Source of the DNA: Caenispirillum salinarum AK4
GTDB lineage: Bacteria; Pseudomonadota; Alphaproteobacteria; Rhodospirillales; Rhodospirillaceae
Length of the DNA: 64,000 nt
Assembly (NCBI RefSeq): GCF_000315795.1
Contig: NZ_ANHY01000006.1
Coordinates: 186,001-250,000, forward strand
Direction: 5' to 3'
In this document: positions 9,852 to 22,812 of the stretch, in pieces
How the letters are laid out: every line of letters begins with the position of its first letter
Position numbering within the stretch: position 1 is the first letter of the stretch
Notes under the pieces: model-generated
Databases searched by the model: none
The model's input: the letters and a program-made list of their open reading frames with translations, nothing else
Told to the model about the DNA's origin: nothing
Position numbers and translations under genes: made by a program

Positions 9852-9887
9852 AGGCTGCCGGGGCGGGCGCCGAAGGGGTAAGAAACG

Positions 9888-9916
9888 TTGCCGTATCTGC
9901 CCTCATTTGCTAGTTT
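9888..9916 (+). promoter_or_regulatory. Possible gyrA promoter
   Basis: TTGCCG at 9888-9893 and TAGTTT at 9911-9916 are separated by exactly 17 bases, in the 176-base gap between the kinase gene and gyrA. RNA would start about 105 bases before the gyrA start codon. This is a motif match only. Confidence 0.45.
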
Positions 9917-10027
9917 TTCCGCCCCGGTCACGGCACCGCGACCGCATGGCGCCGCCCCGGGGACACTTCGCGCCGGGACCGCGCCGGCGCCGCACATTCG
10001 CCCAGTCATCCATTTCAGGCCACAGCA

Positions 10028-12848
<2,821 letters not shown>

Positions 12849-12856
<8 letters not shown>

Positions 12857-13379
12857 TCGCGTCGGCGTCTACCCCGGCACGTTCGACCCCATCACCAACG
12901 GTCACCTGGACATCATCAACCGGGCGACCAAGCTGGTGGACCGGCTGATCATCGGGGTGGCGGTGAATGCCGGCAAGGGCCCGCTGTTCACCCTGGAGGA
13001 GCGGGCCGACCTGACCCGCGCGGCCGTCGACGCCCTGCCGGGCAAGAACGGGTGCGCCATCGAGGTCCGACCCTTCGACAATCTGCTGATGCACTTCGCC
13101 GCCGAGTGCGGGGCGCAAACCATCATCCGGGGCCTGCGCGCCGTCTCGGACTTCGAGTACGAGTTCCAGATGGCCGGCATGAACGCCCGCGTGAACCCGC
13201 GCATCGACACGGTGTTCCTCATGGCGTCGGAACGCTGCCAGTTCATCTCCTCGCGCTTCGTCAAGGAGATCGGACGGCTGGGCGGCGACATCTCCACCTT
13301 CGTGCCCGAAACGGTGCGCAAGGCGCTGGAGAGCCGCTTCGCCGAGGAGAAGGCGGCTCCCGACGGCAATGCCACCTGA
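12849..13379 (+). CDS. coaD: Phosphopantetheine adenylyltransferase
   Basis: CoaD transfers AMP from ATP to 4'-phosphopantetheine, the fourth step of coenzyme A synthesis. The sequence starts [20 protein letters not shown] with the nucleotidyltransferase TxGH motif, and the C-terminal part has the ATP-binding [17 protein letters not shown]. The length of 176 residues is typical. The ATG at 12849 overlaps the end of gyrA by 8 bases and has AGGAGG upstream, so translation is probably coupled. A possible longer frame upstream has no homology to the family. Confidence 0.95.
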
Positions 13380-13463
13380 CCCGTTCAGGCGGGGAGGGCG
13401 CCGCGCCGATCTCCGCCCGTCCCTCAGCTTTCGCACCCGCGCGTGCGGGAAAAGGATGTATCC

Positions 13464-14012
13464 ATGCTGAACCGCATTCTGAGCGCACTGATCGGAGTTT
13501 TTCTCATCATGACCGCGTCGCAGACGGCCTCCGCGGCCGATCCCGAGAACACCCTGTACATGGACCTCGAACACGGCCGCGTCGTCATCGAGATGCGCCC
13601 CGACCTGGCGCCCAAGCACGTCGCCCGCATCAAGGAACTGGTGCGCGAGGGCTTCTACGACGGCACGCCCTTCCACCGCGTGATCCCGGGCTTCATGGCC
13701 CAGGGCGGCGACCCGACGGGCACCGGCACGGGCGGCTCGGGCCAGAACCTGCCGGCCGAGTTCTCCAACGAGCGCCACGTGCGCGGCACGGTCTCGATGG
13801 CGCGTGCGGCGAACCCTAACAGCGCCGACAGCCAGTTCTTCATCGTCTTCGAGGACGCCCCGCACCTGGACGGCCAGTACACCATCTGGGGTAAGGTCGT
13901 CGAAGGCATGGACGCCGTCGACCAGATCAAGAAGGGGTCCGGCCCCAACGGCATGGTCAGCTATCCCGACCGCATTCTGGAAATGCGTGTCGCCGCCGAC
14001 GTCAAGGAGTGA
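13464..14012 (+). CDS. Exported cyclophilin-type peptidyl-prolyl isomerase
   Basis: A 182-residue cyclophilin that catalyses cis-trans isomerisation at proline. It begins with a signal peptide (hydrophobic [16 protein letters not shown], cleavage after ASA), so it acts in the periplasm. The core has [38 protein letters not shown] and [11 protein letters not shown], the usual active-site segments including FHR and the QFFI motif. ATG 13464 is preceded by AAAAGGA and begins the signal peptide; a GTG seven codons upstream is less likely. It follows coaD by 84 bases and could share its transcript. Confidence 0.93.
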   Translation: MLNRILSALIGVFLIMTASQTASAADPENTLYMDLEHGRVVIEMRPDLAPKHVARIKELVREGFYDGTPFHRVIPGFMAQGGDPTGTGTGGSGQNLPAEFSNERHVRGTVSMARAANPNSADSQFFIVFEDAPHLDGQYTIWGKVVEGMDAVDQIKKGSGPNGMVSYPDRILEMRVAADVKE

Positions 14013-14066
14013 CGAAGGCCGGGGTGCCGCGGCGTCACAGGGCGGCGGGACAGCGATTTTAGGGGC

Positions 14067-14095
14067 TTGACCCGCCGCCCCCGGTTTTCTAGATT
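14067..14095 (+). promoter_or_regulatory. Promoter of tRNA-Lys
   Basis: TTGACC at 14067-14072 and TAGATT at 14090-14095 are spaced by 17 bases. The tRNA begins 16 bases after the -10 box, leaving a short leader. Spacing and position fit a strong sigma-70 promoter. Confidence 0.75.
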
Positions 14096-14111
14096 GCCGC
14101 CTCCCCAGTGA

Positions 14112-14187
14112 GGGCCCGTAGCTCAGTTGGTAGAGCAGCTGACTTTTAATCAGCGGGTCACAGGTTCGAATCCTGTCGGGCTCACCA
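14112..14187 (+). tRNA. tRNA-Lys (anticodon TTT)
   Basis: A 76-base cloverleaf with an encoded CCA end. The acceptor stem pairs GGGCCCG with CGGGCTC (one G-U). The D loop is AGCTCAGTTGGTAGAGC. The anticodon arm pairs GCTGA with TCAGC around the loop CTTTTAA, giving anticodon TTT for lysine. The T arm is ACAGGTTCGAATCCTGT. Its own promoter and terminator flank it, so it is a single-gene transcript. Confidence 0.98.
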
Positions 14188-14193
14188 GATAAA

Positions 14194-14225
14194 CCCCGCC
14201 AAGTCAAAGGCTTGGCGGGGTTTTC
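14194..14225 (+). terminator. Terminator after tRNA-Lys
   Basis: A perfect 10-bp stem, CCCCGCCAAG and CTTGGCGGGG, with a 7-base loop and TTTTCTT after it, starts 7 bases beyond the tRNA. Confidence 0.92.
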
Positions 14226-14343
14226 TTGTTCAATGGCTGTGGCTGGGGCGGGCGGCTTGCCGTGGGGCGCCGGGCACGATACACAGGGTGGGCGACCGGC
14301 TCCGCCCGGTCCCGTTCTGTCGCGTTGGGTGGCGAGGGTTACC

Positions 14344-15114
14344 ATGAGCCGGATGGGCCAGTTGGCAGGGCCGTCGATGCAGAAGTGCTCCAGCACCGCG
14401 CGTCAGTCCGAGGCCGGACGCAGGGCTCAGCGGTGCCGCGAGTGTACGGTGCGGCAAAATGCGTTGTTCGTGGGACTGTCCCCATCCGAACTGGACGAGA
14501 TCGCGCCAGCGGTGCCCGATCTCGTCGTTCCGGCAGGCGAGACGCTTTATGACGCGGAGACGCACGCCGACGCGCTTTTCATCGTCCGGCGCGGCGTCGT
14601 CAAGCTGGTCAACTACCTGCCCGACGGCTCGTACCGGATCGTGCGCCTCGCGCGCCGCACCGATGTTCTGGCGCTTGAGACGCTGCTGGGGGAGCCCTGC
14701 GACCATACGGCCGAGGCGCTGACGGAGGTGGAGGTCTGCCGCGTTCCGATCAGCGTCGTTCGGACCGTGATGGAGCGCCAGGCCTGGCTTTCCACGCGGA
14801 TGATCCACCACTGGCACCTCGCGGTCCAGAAGGCGCACGGCTGGCTGACCCACTATGCCACCGGGGGCGCGCGCCAGCGTATGGCGCGCCTGTTGGCGGA
14901 CTTGCACGACGAGTGTGCCAGCGCCGAGTCTCCGCGGCCGGCCGTCGAACTTCCGTCGCGGGACGACGTCGGCGCAATTCTTGGCATCACGAAGGAAACG
15001 GCCAGCCGCCTCATCTCGGACTTCCGGCGAAGCGGACTCGTTAACAAGGTGGATGCGCGGCGCGTGGAGGTCGACAGGATGCGACTGGAGGAGATCGCAG
15101 GTTCCGACGGCTGA
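14344..15114 (+). CDS. Crp/Fnr-family transcriptional regulator
   Basis: A 256-residue regulator with a cyclic-nucleotide-binding-like sensor domain (about residues 45-160) and a C-terminal winged helix. The recognition helix GITKETASRLISDF keeps the FNR-class E-x-x-S-R pattern that reads TTGAT-type half-sites. N-terminal cysteines are at 15, 31 and 34 (RCREC), and another Cys in EVEVCRVP sits where FNR has its fourth cluster ligand. The usual third N-terminal FNR cysteine is missing, so an Fe-S cluster is possible but not shown. ATG 14344 is preferred for its GAGGG site; the frame is open upstream. The cytochrome oxidase operon 1.3 kb away is a plausible target. Confidence 0.88.
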   Translation: MSRMGQLAGPSMQKCSSTARQSEAGRRAQRCRECTVRQNALFVGLSPSELDEIAPAVPDLVVPAGETLYDAETHADALFIVRRGVVKLVNYLPDGSYRIVRLARRTDVLALETLLGEPCDHTAEALTEVEVCRVPISVVRTVMERQAWLSTRMIHHWHLAVQKAHGWLTHYATGGARQRMARLLADLHDECASAESPRPAVELPSRDDVGAILGITKETASRLISDFRRSGLVNKVDARRVEVDRMRLEEIAGSDG

Positions 15115-15214
15115 CATCGACCGAAAGGTTAGCGATCTTGCGCCGACCGCAATCCCGAACCCAACTCCATGCGTAACGTACGATAGGTTTTGCGCATTCC
15201 GCGGAGGCGTCGCC

Positions 15215-15520
15215 ATGGGTCTCGGACACGATCACCAGCACCGGAGCCGCCGGGATCACATACGGCGCAACACGCTCATCTGGTTCCTCGTCCAGCACTG
15301 CGCCGCCGGCATCATCGCCGGGCTTGTTTTCTGCGCGGCCGTCATCGCCACCGACATGGCGAACATGCGCACGCTGCTGTTCGGCGGCGATGGCTTCGGG
15401 ATGACCGTCGGGCTCTACCTGCTGGTGGGGTCGATTTGCGGCACATTTGGCAGCGTCGCCATGGCGGTCGGGATCATGCGGTTGGGCGACCATCGCGACC
15501 ATCCTGACCGCGAGTACTGA
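15215..15520 (+). CDS. Small membrane protein, two predicted helices
   Basis: A 101-residue protein with a His/Arg-rich N-terminus (GHDHQHRSRRDHIRRNT) and two hydrophobic stretches, at about residues 24-45 (WFLVQHCAAGIIAGLVFCAAV) and 62-88 (GMTVGLYLLVGSICGTFGSVA). It ends in a charged His/Asp tail. ATG 15215 has GGAGG 7 bases upstream. It resembles small unnamed inner-membrane proteins found in alphaproteobacteria, but I cannot name a family. It follows the Crp/Fnr gene by 100 bases on the same strand. Confidence 0.7.
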   Translation: MGLGHDHQHRSRRDHIRRNTLIWFLVQHCAAGIIAGLVFCAAVIATDMANMRTLLFGGDGFGMTVGLYLLVGSICGTFGSVAMAVGIMRLGDHRDHPDREY

Positions 15521-15602
15521 AAACAGCCGGTTTTTCCGCCTTTTGCGGGGCCGACTTCCTGTGGCACACTCCGCCCGTTATCTTCGGGAGGAGGAGGGGA
15601 TC

Positions 15603-16025
15603 ATGCGACTCATGCCGGCTTTCACGCGCCTTGGCTTGGCGGTGCTTGTGGCGGCGGCCGCCCCCGCCGCGGTTGCGTTGGCGGGCGCCATGCCGCCGGA
15701 GTACGCCGACCCGCCGCCCGCCCGCTCGGCCGAGACAGCCGCCCCCATGCCTGCGCCTGAGCCGGCCGTGTCCCGCCCCCTGGGCACGCCGGCAGCGCTG
15801 GTTCCGGCCCCCGCCACGCCCGAGGCCGCGCCGCCGCTGCCACCCAGCGCCCTGACCGTCACCTACGCCGAGGATGTGGGCTTCTTCAGCCGTCGCGGCT
15901 ACGAGGATGTGAAGGAGGATGCCGCCCTCTACTGCGCGCAGTATGGCCGCGTCGCCGCCCTGGACAGCCGCTTCGAAGTGAGCGATGAGTGGTATGTGCG
16001 CTTTGATTGCGTGACGCCCCGCTGA
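15603..16025 (+). CDS. Exported Pro/Ala-rich protein of unknown function
   Basis: A 140-residue protein with a signal peptide (RLGLAVLVAAAAPAAVALAG), then about 55 residues rich in Pro, Ala and Glu that look disordered, then a compact C-terminal segment of about 45 residues with two cysteines (ALYCAQYGR and RFDCVTP), which could form a disulfide in the periplasm. A GGAGGAGGGG site precedes ATG 15603. A terminator follows, so it ends its transcription unit. I do not recognise the domain. Confidence 0.7.
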   Translation: MRLMPAFTRLGLAVLVAAAAPAAVALAGAMPPEYADPPPARSAETAAPMPAPEPAVSRPLGTPAALVPAPATPEAAPPLPPSALTVTYAEDVGFFSRRGYEDVKEDAALYCAQYGRVAALDSRFEVSDEWYVRFDCVTPR

Positions 16026-16070
16026 CCTTCGTTTCCGGCGCTCCGTGCCGGAACATTGGCGGTCAAACGT

Positions 16071-16100
16071 GCGGCCCGGACCCGTTCCGGGCCGCTTTTT
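16071..16100 (+). terminator. Terminator after the Pro/Ala-rich exported protein
   Basis: GCGGCCCGGA and TCCGGGCCGC form a perfect 10-bp stem around CCCGT, followed directly by TTTTT. Confidence 0.92.
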
Positions 16101-16447
16101 CGTGTCCTGCCTCAACCGTTAAGCGTTATGCCTGCGGCGGTGATGCGGCACGGAAACCATGTATGCAACTCGGATAAAGAAGAAAAACAAGGGGCTTTGC
16201 GCGCCGCAACATAAGGAATTCCTACGTCAAAAATAGGTTTGCATGTGTTCAAAAAACCCTTCAAACCGCTCAGGAAGGTGTTGCGGCAGCGGAGACGAAT
16301 CCTCATACTGTCGTCACATGCAAGAAAAGTAATAAGCGTTCGCAGGGACTTGTTGCCGAACTCTCGGCGTTCACCCGACGCATCCAGACCCGTCAAGGGA
16401 ACGCCGAACCACGAGGGCGGCACGGTCCAGCCAAGGGAGGCTAGGAC
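16101..16447 (+). promoter_or_regulatory. Leader and promoter region of the cytochrome oxidase operon
   Basis: No convincing gene lies in this 347-base stretch, which is clearly richer in A+T than its surroundings. That fits a promoter and 5' leader for ctaC. A weak -35/-10 pair is TTGCGG, 17 bases, then CATACT near 16280-16310, and GGTTTG and CAAACC form an inverted repeat at about 16224-16270. No FNR-type TTGAT-N4-ATCAA site was seen. The exact start site cannot be fixed by eye. Confidence 0.4.
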
Positions 16448-18953
<2,506 letters not shown>

Positions 18954-19022
18954 GGCAGGGCAGGGGCGGCGTCCGGCGGGCGCCGTCTCTCGCCGCTTTC
19001 GATGCTGAAGGGAGGGCTCGGC

Positions 19023-19601
19023 ATGAGCCAGCAGACGCATCCGACGACCAACAAGGGCAACGCCCGCCTGGGCCTGACGCTGGCCGGCGTCGCCGTCGGC
19101 ATGGTGGGCCTGGCGTTTGCCTCCGTGCCTCTGTACGAGGTGTTCTGCCAGGTCACGGGCTACGGCGGGACGCCCAAGGTGGTCGCCCAGAACGAAAGCG
19201 ACGCCATGGACGCCGCCGCTGCGGGCCGCGAGATCACGATCCGGTTCGACGGGTCGGTCAACCGCGACCTGCCGTGGCGGTTCCACCCGCTGCAGACGGC
19301 GGTCACGGTGCCGCTGGGCCAGGATACGCTGGTCGCCTATCAGGCGCGCAACACATCGGACGAGCCCATCGTCGGCACGGCGACATTCAACGTCACGCCG
19401 TTGAAGGCCGCGCAGTACTTCAGCAAGATCGAGTGCTTCTGCTTCACCGAACAGCGGCTGGAGCCGGGCGAGTCCGTCGACATGCCGGTGACCTTCTACG
19501 TCGACCCGGCGATCCTGGAAGACGAACACGCCCGCGACGTCTCCACCATCACGCTGTCCTACACGTTCTTTGAGAAGAAAAAGGGCGACGGCGCCTCATA
19601 A
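19023..19601 (+). CDS. ctaG: Cytochrome c oxidase assembly protein CtaG/Cox11
   Basis: Cox11 delivers copper to CuB of subunit I. It is a membrane-anchored 192-residue protein with one N-terminal helix (about residues 17-38) and an Ig-like periplasmic domain. The copper-binding motif is IECFCFTEQ, followed by the family segments EPGESVDMPVTFYVDP and ITLSYTFF. ATG 19023 has AGGGAGGG about 8 bases upstream; an ATG seven codons earlier is in frame but less well placed. It follows ctaD directly. Confidence 0.94.
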   Translation: MSQQTHPTTNKGNARLGLTLAGVAVGMVGLAFASVPLYEVFCQVTGYGGTPKVVAQNESDAMDAAAAGREITIRFDGSVNRDLPWRFHPLQTAVTVPLGQDTLVAYQARNTSDEPIVGTATFNVTPLKAAQYFSKIECFCFTEQRLEPGESVDMPVTFYVDPAILEDEHARDVSTITLSYTFFEKKKGDGAS

Positions 19602-19664
19602 GCCGCATCCGCCGCCCGCCCGCGCGCGAGTCAACGCCGCGACAGAGCAAGGGAGCGCCACACC

Positions 19665-20468
19665 ATGAGCGAGGTTCAGGCCCATTCGGCCCGCAAGCAC
19701 CCCTACCACATCGTCGATCCCAGCCCCTGGCCGTTCCTCGGTTCGCTCGGCGTGCTGGTGCTGGCGGTCGGGGCGGTGCAGTACTTCCACGACGCCCCGC
19801 CGTGGGTGATGCTGGCCGGCTTCGCGCTGGTGCTGGTCACCATGTTCGGCTGGTGGCGCGACGTGGTGAAGGAAGGCATGGAAGACAAGGCCCACACCGC
19901 CAAGGTGCGGCTCGGCCTGCGCATGGGCATGGGAATGTTCATCGCGTCCGAGGTGATGTTCTTCGTCGCCTTCTTCTGGGCCTACTTCAACAATGCCTTC
20001 CTGGTCAGCCCCGGCGTCACCGCCTGGCCGCCGGAGGGGATCGAGACCCTGCATGCATGGGGCCTGCCGGCCATCAACACGGCCATCCTGCTGACGTCGG
20101 GCGTCACGCTGATGTTCTCGGCCAAGGCCATGAAGGGCGGGAACCAGCCGCTCCAGCTGTTCTGGCTGGGGACGACCATCGCCCTGGGCGTGGTGTTCCT
20201 CATTCTGCAGATGGTGGAATACGGCGAAGCGGCCTTCGGCTTTACCGAGGGCATCTATCCGTCGGTGTTCTACATGGCGACGGGCTTTCACGGCTTCCAC
20301 GTCTTCGTTGGCGTGTGCTTCCTGGCGGTCATGTTCGCGCGCGCCTGGAACGGCCATTTCGTCCACGAGCGCCACAGCATCGGCTACGAGGCGTCGGAGT
20401 GGTACTGGCACTTCGTCGACGTGGTCTGGCTGTTCCTGTTCGTCGTCTTCTATTGGTGGGTCGGCTGA
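19665..20468 (+). CDS. ctaE: Cytochrome c oxidase subunit III
   Basis: A seven-helix subunit of 267 residues that stabilises the oxidase. Family segments are HPYHIVDPSPWPFLGSLG near the N-terminus, RMGMGMFIASEVMFFVAFFW in the middle, FHGFHVFVG and the end WYWHFVDVVWLFLFVVFYWW. It is the last gene of the operon and is followed by a hairpin terminator. Gene order ctaC-ctaD-cox11-ctaE implies coordinated production of the enzyme. Confidence 0.96.
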   Translation: MSEVQAHSARKHPYHIVDPSPWPFLGSLGVLVLAVGAVQYFHDAPPWVMLAGFALVLVTMFGWWRDVVKEGMEDKAHTAKVRLGLRMGMGMFIASEVMFFVAFFWAYFNNAFLVSPGVTAWPPEGIETLHAWGLPAINTAILLTSGVTLMFSAKAMKGGNQPLQLFWLGTTIALGVVFLILQMVEYGEAAFGFTEGIYPSVFYMATGFHGFHVFVGVCFLAVMFARAWNGHFVHERHSIGYEASEWYWHFVDVVWLFLFVVFYWWVG

Positions 20469-20503
20469 ACCGTACCGCCCGCGTAACCATCACCCGTTTC
20501 CGG

Positions 20504-20535
20504 CCCGGCCGGCCCCTGTGGCGGCCGGGTCTTTT
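20504..20535 (+). terminator. Terminator of the cytochrome oxidase operon
   Basis: CCCGGCCG and CGGCCGGG pair with a 10-base loop, then TCTTTT. It lies 36 bases after the ctaE stop. Confidence 0.75.
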
Positions 20536-21046
20536 CGTGCGCCGGCGGAACGGTCCGTAAGGGGTGGAGAAAGCGCTTGCCGATCGACCTCGGGCTGCTG
20601 TATGTTCCGCTCCTCTTCGGCGGATCGCGTCCGGCGCGTCCGACTTTTCCACAAGACCATCGTCGCGGCTGTCATCGGACCGACCTATGTCGGTGCCGAG
20701 GTTTTGTGCATTCCGAAGGGCGCACGGCGGTCTTGATCGCCTTGACTCTCACCCCGATACCACCGCCGCCGCCGGCACCGAGAAATCGCGGAAATCGGCG
20801 CCTTTCCGGCGATCTGACGCCTCATCCAAACGGGGTGCGAGTCGGGCCGTCTGGTGGGGTTCGGCCCTGCCTCTTTCGTGGGCGGCGGGGCTGCCCAGTT
20901 CTTGGGCATAGAGGTGACCCCCTCGGGGATGCCTTGGGTAGCGGCCTCCGTGCACAGACTTATCCACAGACTTTGGGGAAAAGAAGTCGGTTTCTTGACG
21001 CCGCCGGCACCGCCGCCGCCGTGCCTGCCGCGCAAGCATTCTGAAC
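20536..21046. other. Gene-poor intergenic stretch with two DnaA-box-like 9-mers
   Basis: About 510 bases with no frame that looks coding: the open frames present have Arg/Pro/Ser-rich, low-complexity translations and no ribosome-binding site. It contains TTTTCCACA at 20645-20653 and TTATCCACA at 20960-20968, both matching the DnaA-box consensus TTWTNCACA, but only two boxes 307 bases apart. Otherwise I see nothing in it. Confidence 0.4.
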
Positions 21047-21078
21047 GAAAAAAGGGGACACCGCATGGGCGTCCCCTT
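21047..21078 (-). terminator. Terminator of the 64-residue gene
   Basis: On the minus strand, AAGGGGAC and GTCCCCTT (8-bp stem, 11-base loop) are followed by a long T run, seen as the A run before 21054 on the plus strand. It lies about 90 bases after the small gene's stop. A second hairpin, CCGCCTT with AAGGCGG (about 21119-21141), lies between them. Confidence 0.8.
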
Positions 21079-21170
21079 CCTCGTAGAAGCGCGGGCGAGA
21101 GGCCGGAACCGCCAAAGCCGCCTTACCCTCCGGCAAGGCGGTCGGGACGGCCGCCGCGCGAATTCTGGGA

Positions 21171-21365
21171 TCAGCCCTGGGGAGGCTGCTCCGGCAGGTT
21201 GATCTCGGCGGTGGGATCGGCCTCGACGAGCTTCGCCACTTCCTCGTAAGCCGACGCGTTCTGCTCCATCTGTTCGGCCAGGTTCGGGTTGTCCTGACCG
21301 ACGGCGCGGAAGAAATTGGCGGCGCCGCGGAGCATGTCGCCGGCGACGTTGGCAATGGTGGCCAT
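21171..21365 (-). CDS. Small acidic protein of unknown function (64 residues)
   Basis: The translation MATIANVAGDMLRGAANFF is followed by an amphipathic, Asn/Gln/Glu-rich helix (NPNLAEQMEQNASAYEEVA) and a short acidic tail ending in LPEQPPQG. It has no membrane segment or Cys. An AGGGG site precedes the ATG and a good terminator follows, which supports a real single-gene unit. The composition and helix pattern look like a genuine small protein, but I cannot assign a family or role. Confidence 0.6.
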   Translation of the reverse strand: MATIANVAGDMLRGAANFFRAVGQDNPNLAEQMEQNASAYEEVAKLVEADPTAEINLPEQPPQG

Positions 21366-21506
21366 TGGGCTTTCCCCTATGTTTTCGAAATACCGTGTAT
21401 ACAGGCGCAGGCTAACAAGCCGAGCCCTTGGCGGTCAAACGCGGGAAGGCGGCCAACGGCTACAATTTTTCGGCAGCGCGGCAAAGGCCGGTGGTTCGGA
21501 CCGGCC

Positions 21507-21665
21507 TCAGCGATAGGCCGCCGGCTCCACCCACCAGGTCATGTGCGGCTGGGCACGGCGCTCCTGGGCGGCGCGGAACTCGGCAAGGTACCGTCCGACA
21601 GGAGAGGAAAGAACACCCGTTGCGCCCGAAAAGGCCGACTTCCAGACAACGTTGTACAGCGGCAT
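21507..21665 (-). CDS. Possible very small protein (52 residues)
   Basis: An open frame with ATG at 21665 and GGGGAT about 6 bases upstream encodes MPLYNVVWKSAFSGATGVLS, then a basic/amphipathic part ending TWWVEPAAYR. The frame is open further upstream, but that part runs through the ferredoxin gene in another frame and is not coding. The balanced composition, unlike shadow frames in this GC-rich DNA, is the only support. No homology is recognised. Confidence 0.35.
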   Translation of the reverse strand: MPLYNVVWKSAFSGATGVLSSPVGRYLAEFRAAQERRAQPHMTWWVEPAAYR

Positions 21666-21768
21666 GACGATCCCCGTATCCAAATGTGGCGCTTGGTCCC
21701 GATTTTGGGCGCCGATTACGACTTTGGAAGGATGTGTGGCTGCATTCAATCCTAAAGTTCCAACGGGC

Positions 21769-22095
21769 TTAATCGGACGAACTGGGTTTTTCGCCCCCGC
21801 AGCTGGCGGCGACGGCCTCTGCGATCCGTGCGACCGCCCACTCATGGTCCGTCGCAGCGATGCCGTGCAGCAGGTCTCCACCGACGATGCGGACGTTGGG
21901 GCCCTTGGTGCAGTGTCCGAAGCAAGGCCCTGGTGCGACCGCGACGTCCGGCGGCAGTCGTCCGTCGGCCACGGCCGCGTCAAGGGTTGCCAAGACCTCG
22001 GCGGCGCCCCGACGGCCACAGGAGTCCGCGGAGGCGCCGAAACGCTGGTTCGTGCAGACGAGGACCCGGCATCGGCTGGTGCTGACGGCGGACAT
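21769..22095 (-). CDS. Thioredoxin-like [2Fe-2S] ferredoxin
   Basis: A 108-residue protein of the (2Fe-2S) ferredoxin family with a thioredoxin fold, as in the NuoE C-terminal domain and cobalamin-cluster ferredoxins. Cluster cysteines are visible as RVLVCTNQRFG, then SCGRRGAAEVL, then GPCFGHCTKGPNV, giving C-x11-C and C-x3-C spacing. ATG 22095 has AAGGAG 7 bases upstream. It is transcribed away from the hemerythrin gene. It probably passes electrons in a small redox step; the partner is unknown. Confidence 0.88.
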   Translation of the reverse strand: MSAVSTSRCRVLVCTNQRFGASADSCGRRGAAEVLATLDAAVADGRLPPDVAVAPGPCFGHCTKGPNVRIVGGDLLHGIAATDHEWAVARIAEAVAASCGGEKPSSSD

Positions 22096-22318
22096 GGCAA
22101 CTCCTTTCAGTGCGGCGCGAGCCGGCGACAACCTCCTTGGGTTTCCGCCCCGGGTGTCCATTTAAGCTGCATGCCGCTCAATGCCGAGTATGACCATCGG
22201 ATATGCCGGCGGAGACGGTATCCTCCAGTACCTTTGCGCCGGGAGGAGCACGATGGGACACTTCACCCTCATGACCGGTATTGGAAACCCCCTCATGGCG
22301 AGGGCAGGGAGGCGGCCC

Positions 22319-22735
22319 ATGCGCATCGAGTGGCGCCCGGAGTTTTCCTGCGGCGTACAGGAGGTGGACTCCATGCACCGCCTCATCATCGACCGCCTGA
22401 CCACCCTTGACGCCGCCGGCGTTGAGCACCCTGCGGCGTTGCCCGGGGCCATGTGCGACCTTGACCGCGCCGTGCGCATGCATTTCGAGTACGAGGAAAA
22501 GCTTCTGGGCAGGCTTGCGGCGCAGGCGACGGCATCCCACCGGCGGGAGCACGCCCACCTTCTGCGGCTGATCGGCGACGGGATGTCACTGTGCGACGAC
22601 AACCGCTCGTCGGAGGCGCTGCCGACCTTCGTGCGGGTCATTGGGCGCTGGCTACTGCACGAGATCTCGACCAACGACCGGCACCTGTTCGCCTATATGC
22701 GCGCGCGCAGCGGCCGGCCGGTCGCGGACCTGTAG
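22319..22735 (+). CDS. Hemerythrin-like diiron protein with one altered ligand
   Basis: A hemerythrin-fold four-helix protein. It opens MRIEWRPEFSCGVQEVDSMH, as family members do. Ligand motifs are VDSMHRLI, HFEYEE and HRREH, and the last motif reads WLLHEISTND where the family has WLxxHIxxxD. Thus Glu replaces the usual last histidine, with a His one position earlier. There are two in-frame starts with equally good sites: ATG 22253 (GGGAGGAG) adds 22 residues, while ATG 22319 (GGGAGG) fits the family's start and is used here. A role in oxygen, NO or iron sensing or storage is inferred only. A lone cyclic-nucleotide-binding protein gene follows. Confidence 0.82.
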   Translation: MRIEWRPEFSCGVQEVDSMHRLIIDRLTTLDAAGVEHPAALPGAMCDLDRAVRMHFEYEEKLLGRLAAQATASHRREHAHLLRLIGDGMSLCDDNRSSEALPTFVRVIGRWLLHEISTNDRHLFAYMRARSGRPVADL

Positions 22736-22812
22736 CAAGCGACCGCTTGGAGCGGCCGGCCGCCTGAGCTATAACGGACGAAAGCCATCGGCGAAGGGGG
22801 AGGGCCGGCCAG

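Noticed and set aside
16112-16423. Minus-strand open frame of 103 codons before ctaC
   Set aside because: No ribosome-binding site, no family, and it covers the likely promoter region of the cytochrome oxidase operon.
20564-20911. Plus-strand frame of 115 codons after ctaE
   Set aside because: No ribosome-binding site and a Ser/Arg/Ala-rich translation with no homology; treated as noncoding.
20645-20968. Replication origin from two DnaA boxes
   Set aside because: Only two boxes 307 bases apart, no A+T-rich unwinding element and no dnaA, dnaN or hemE neighbour, so an oriC call is not supported.
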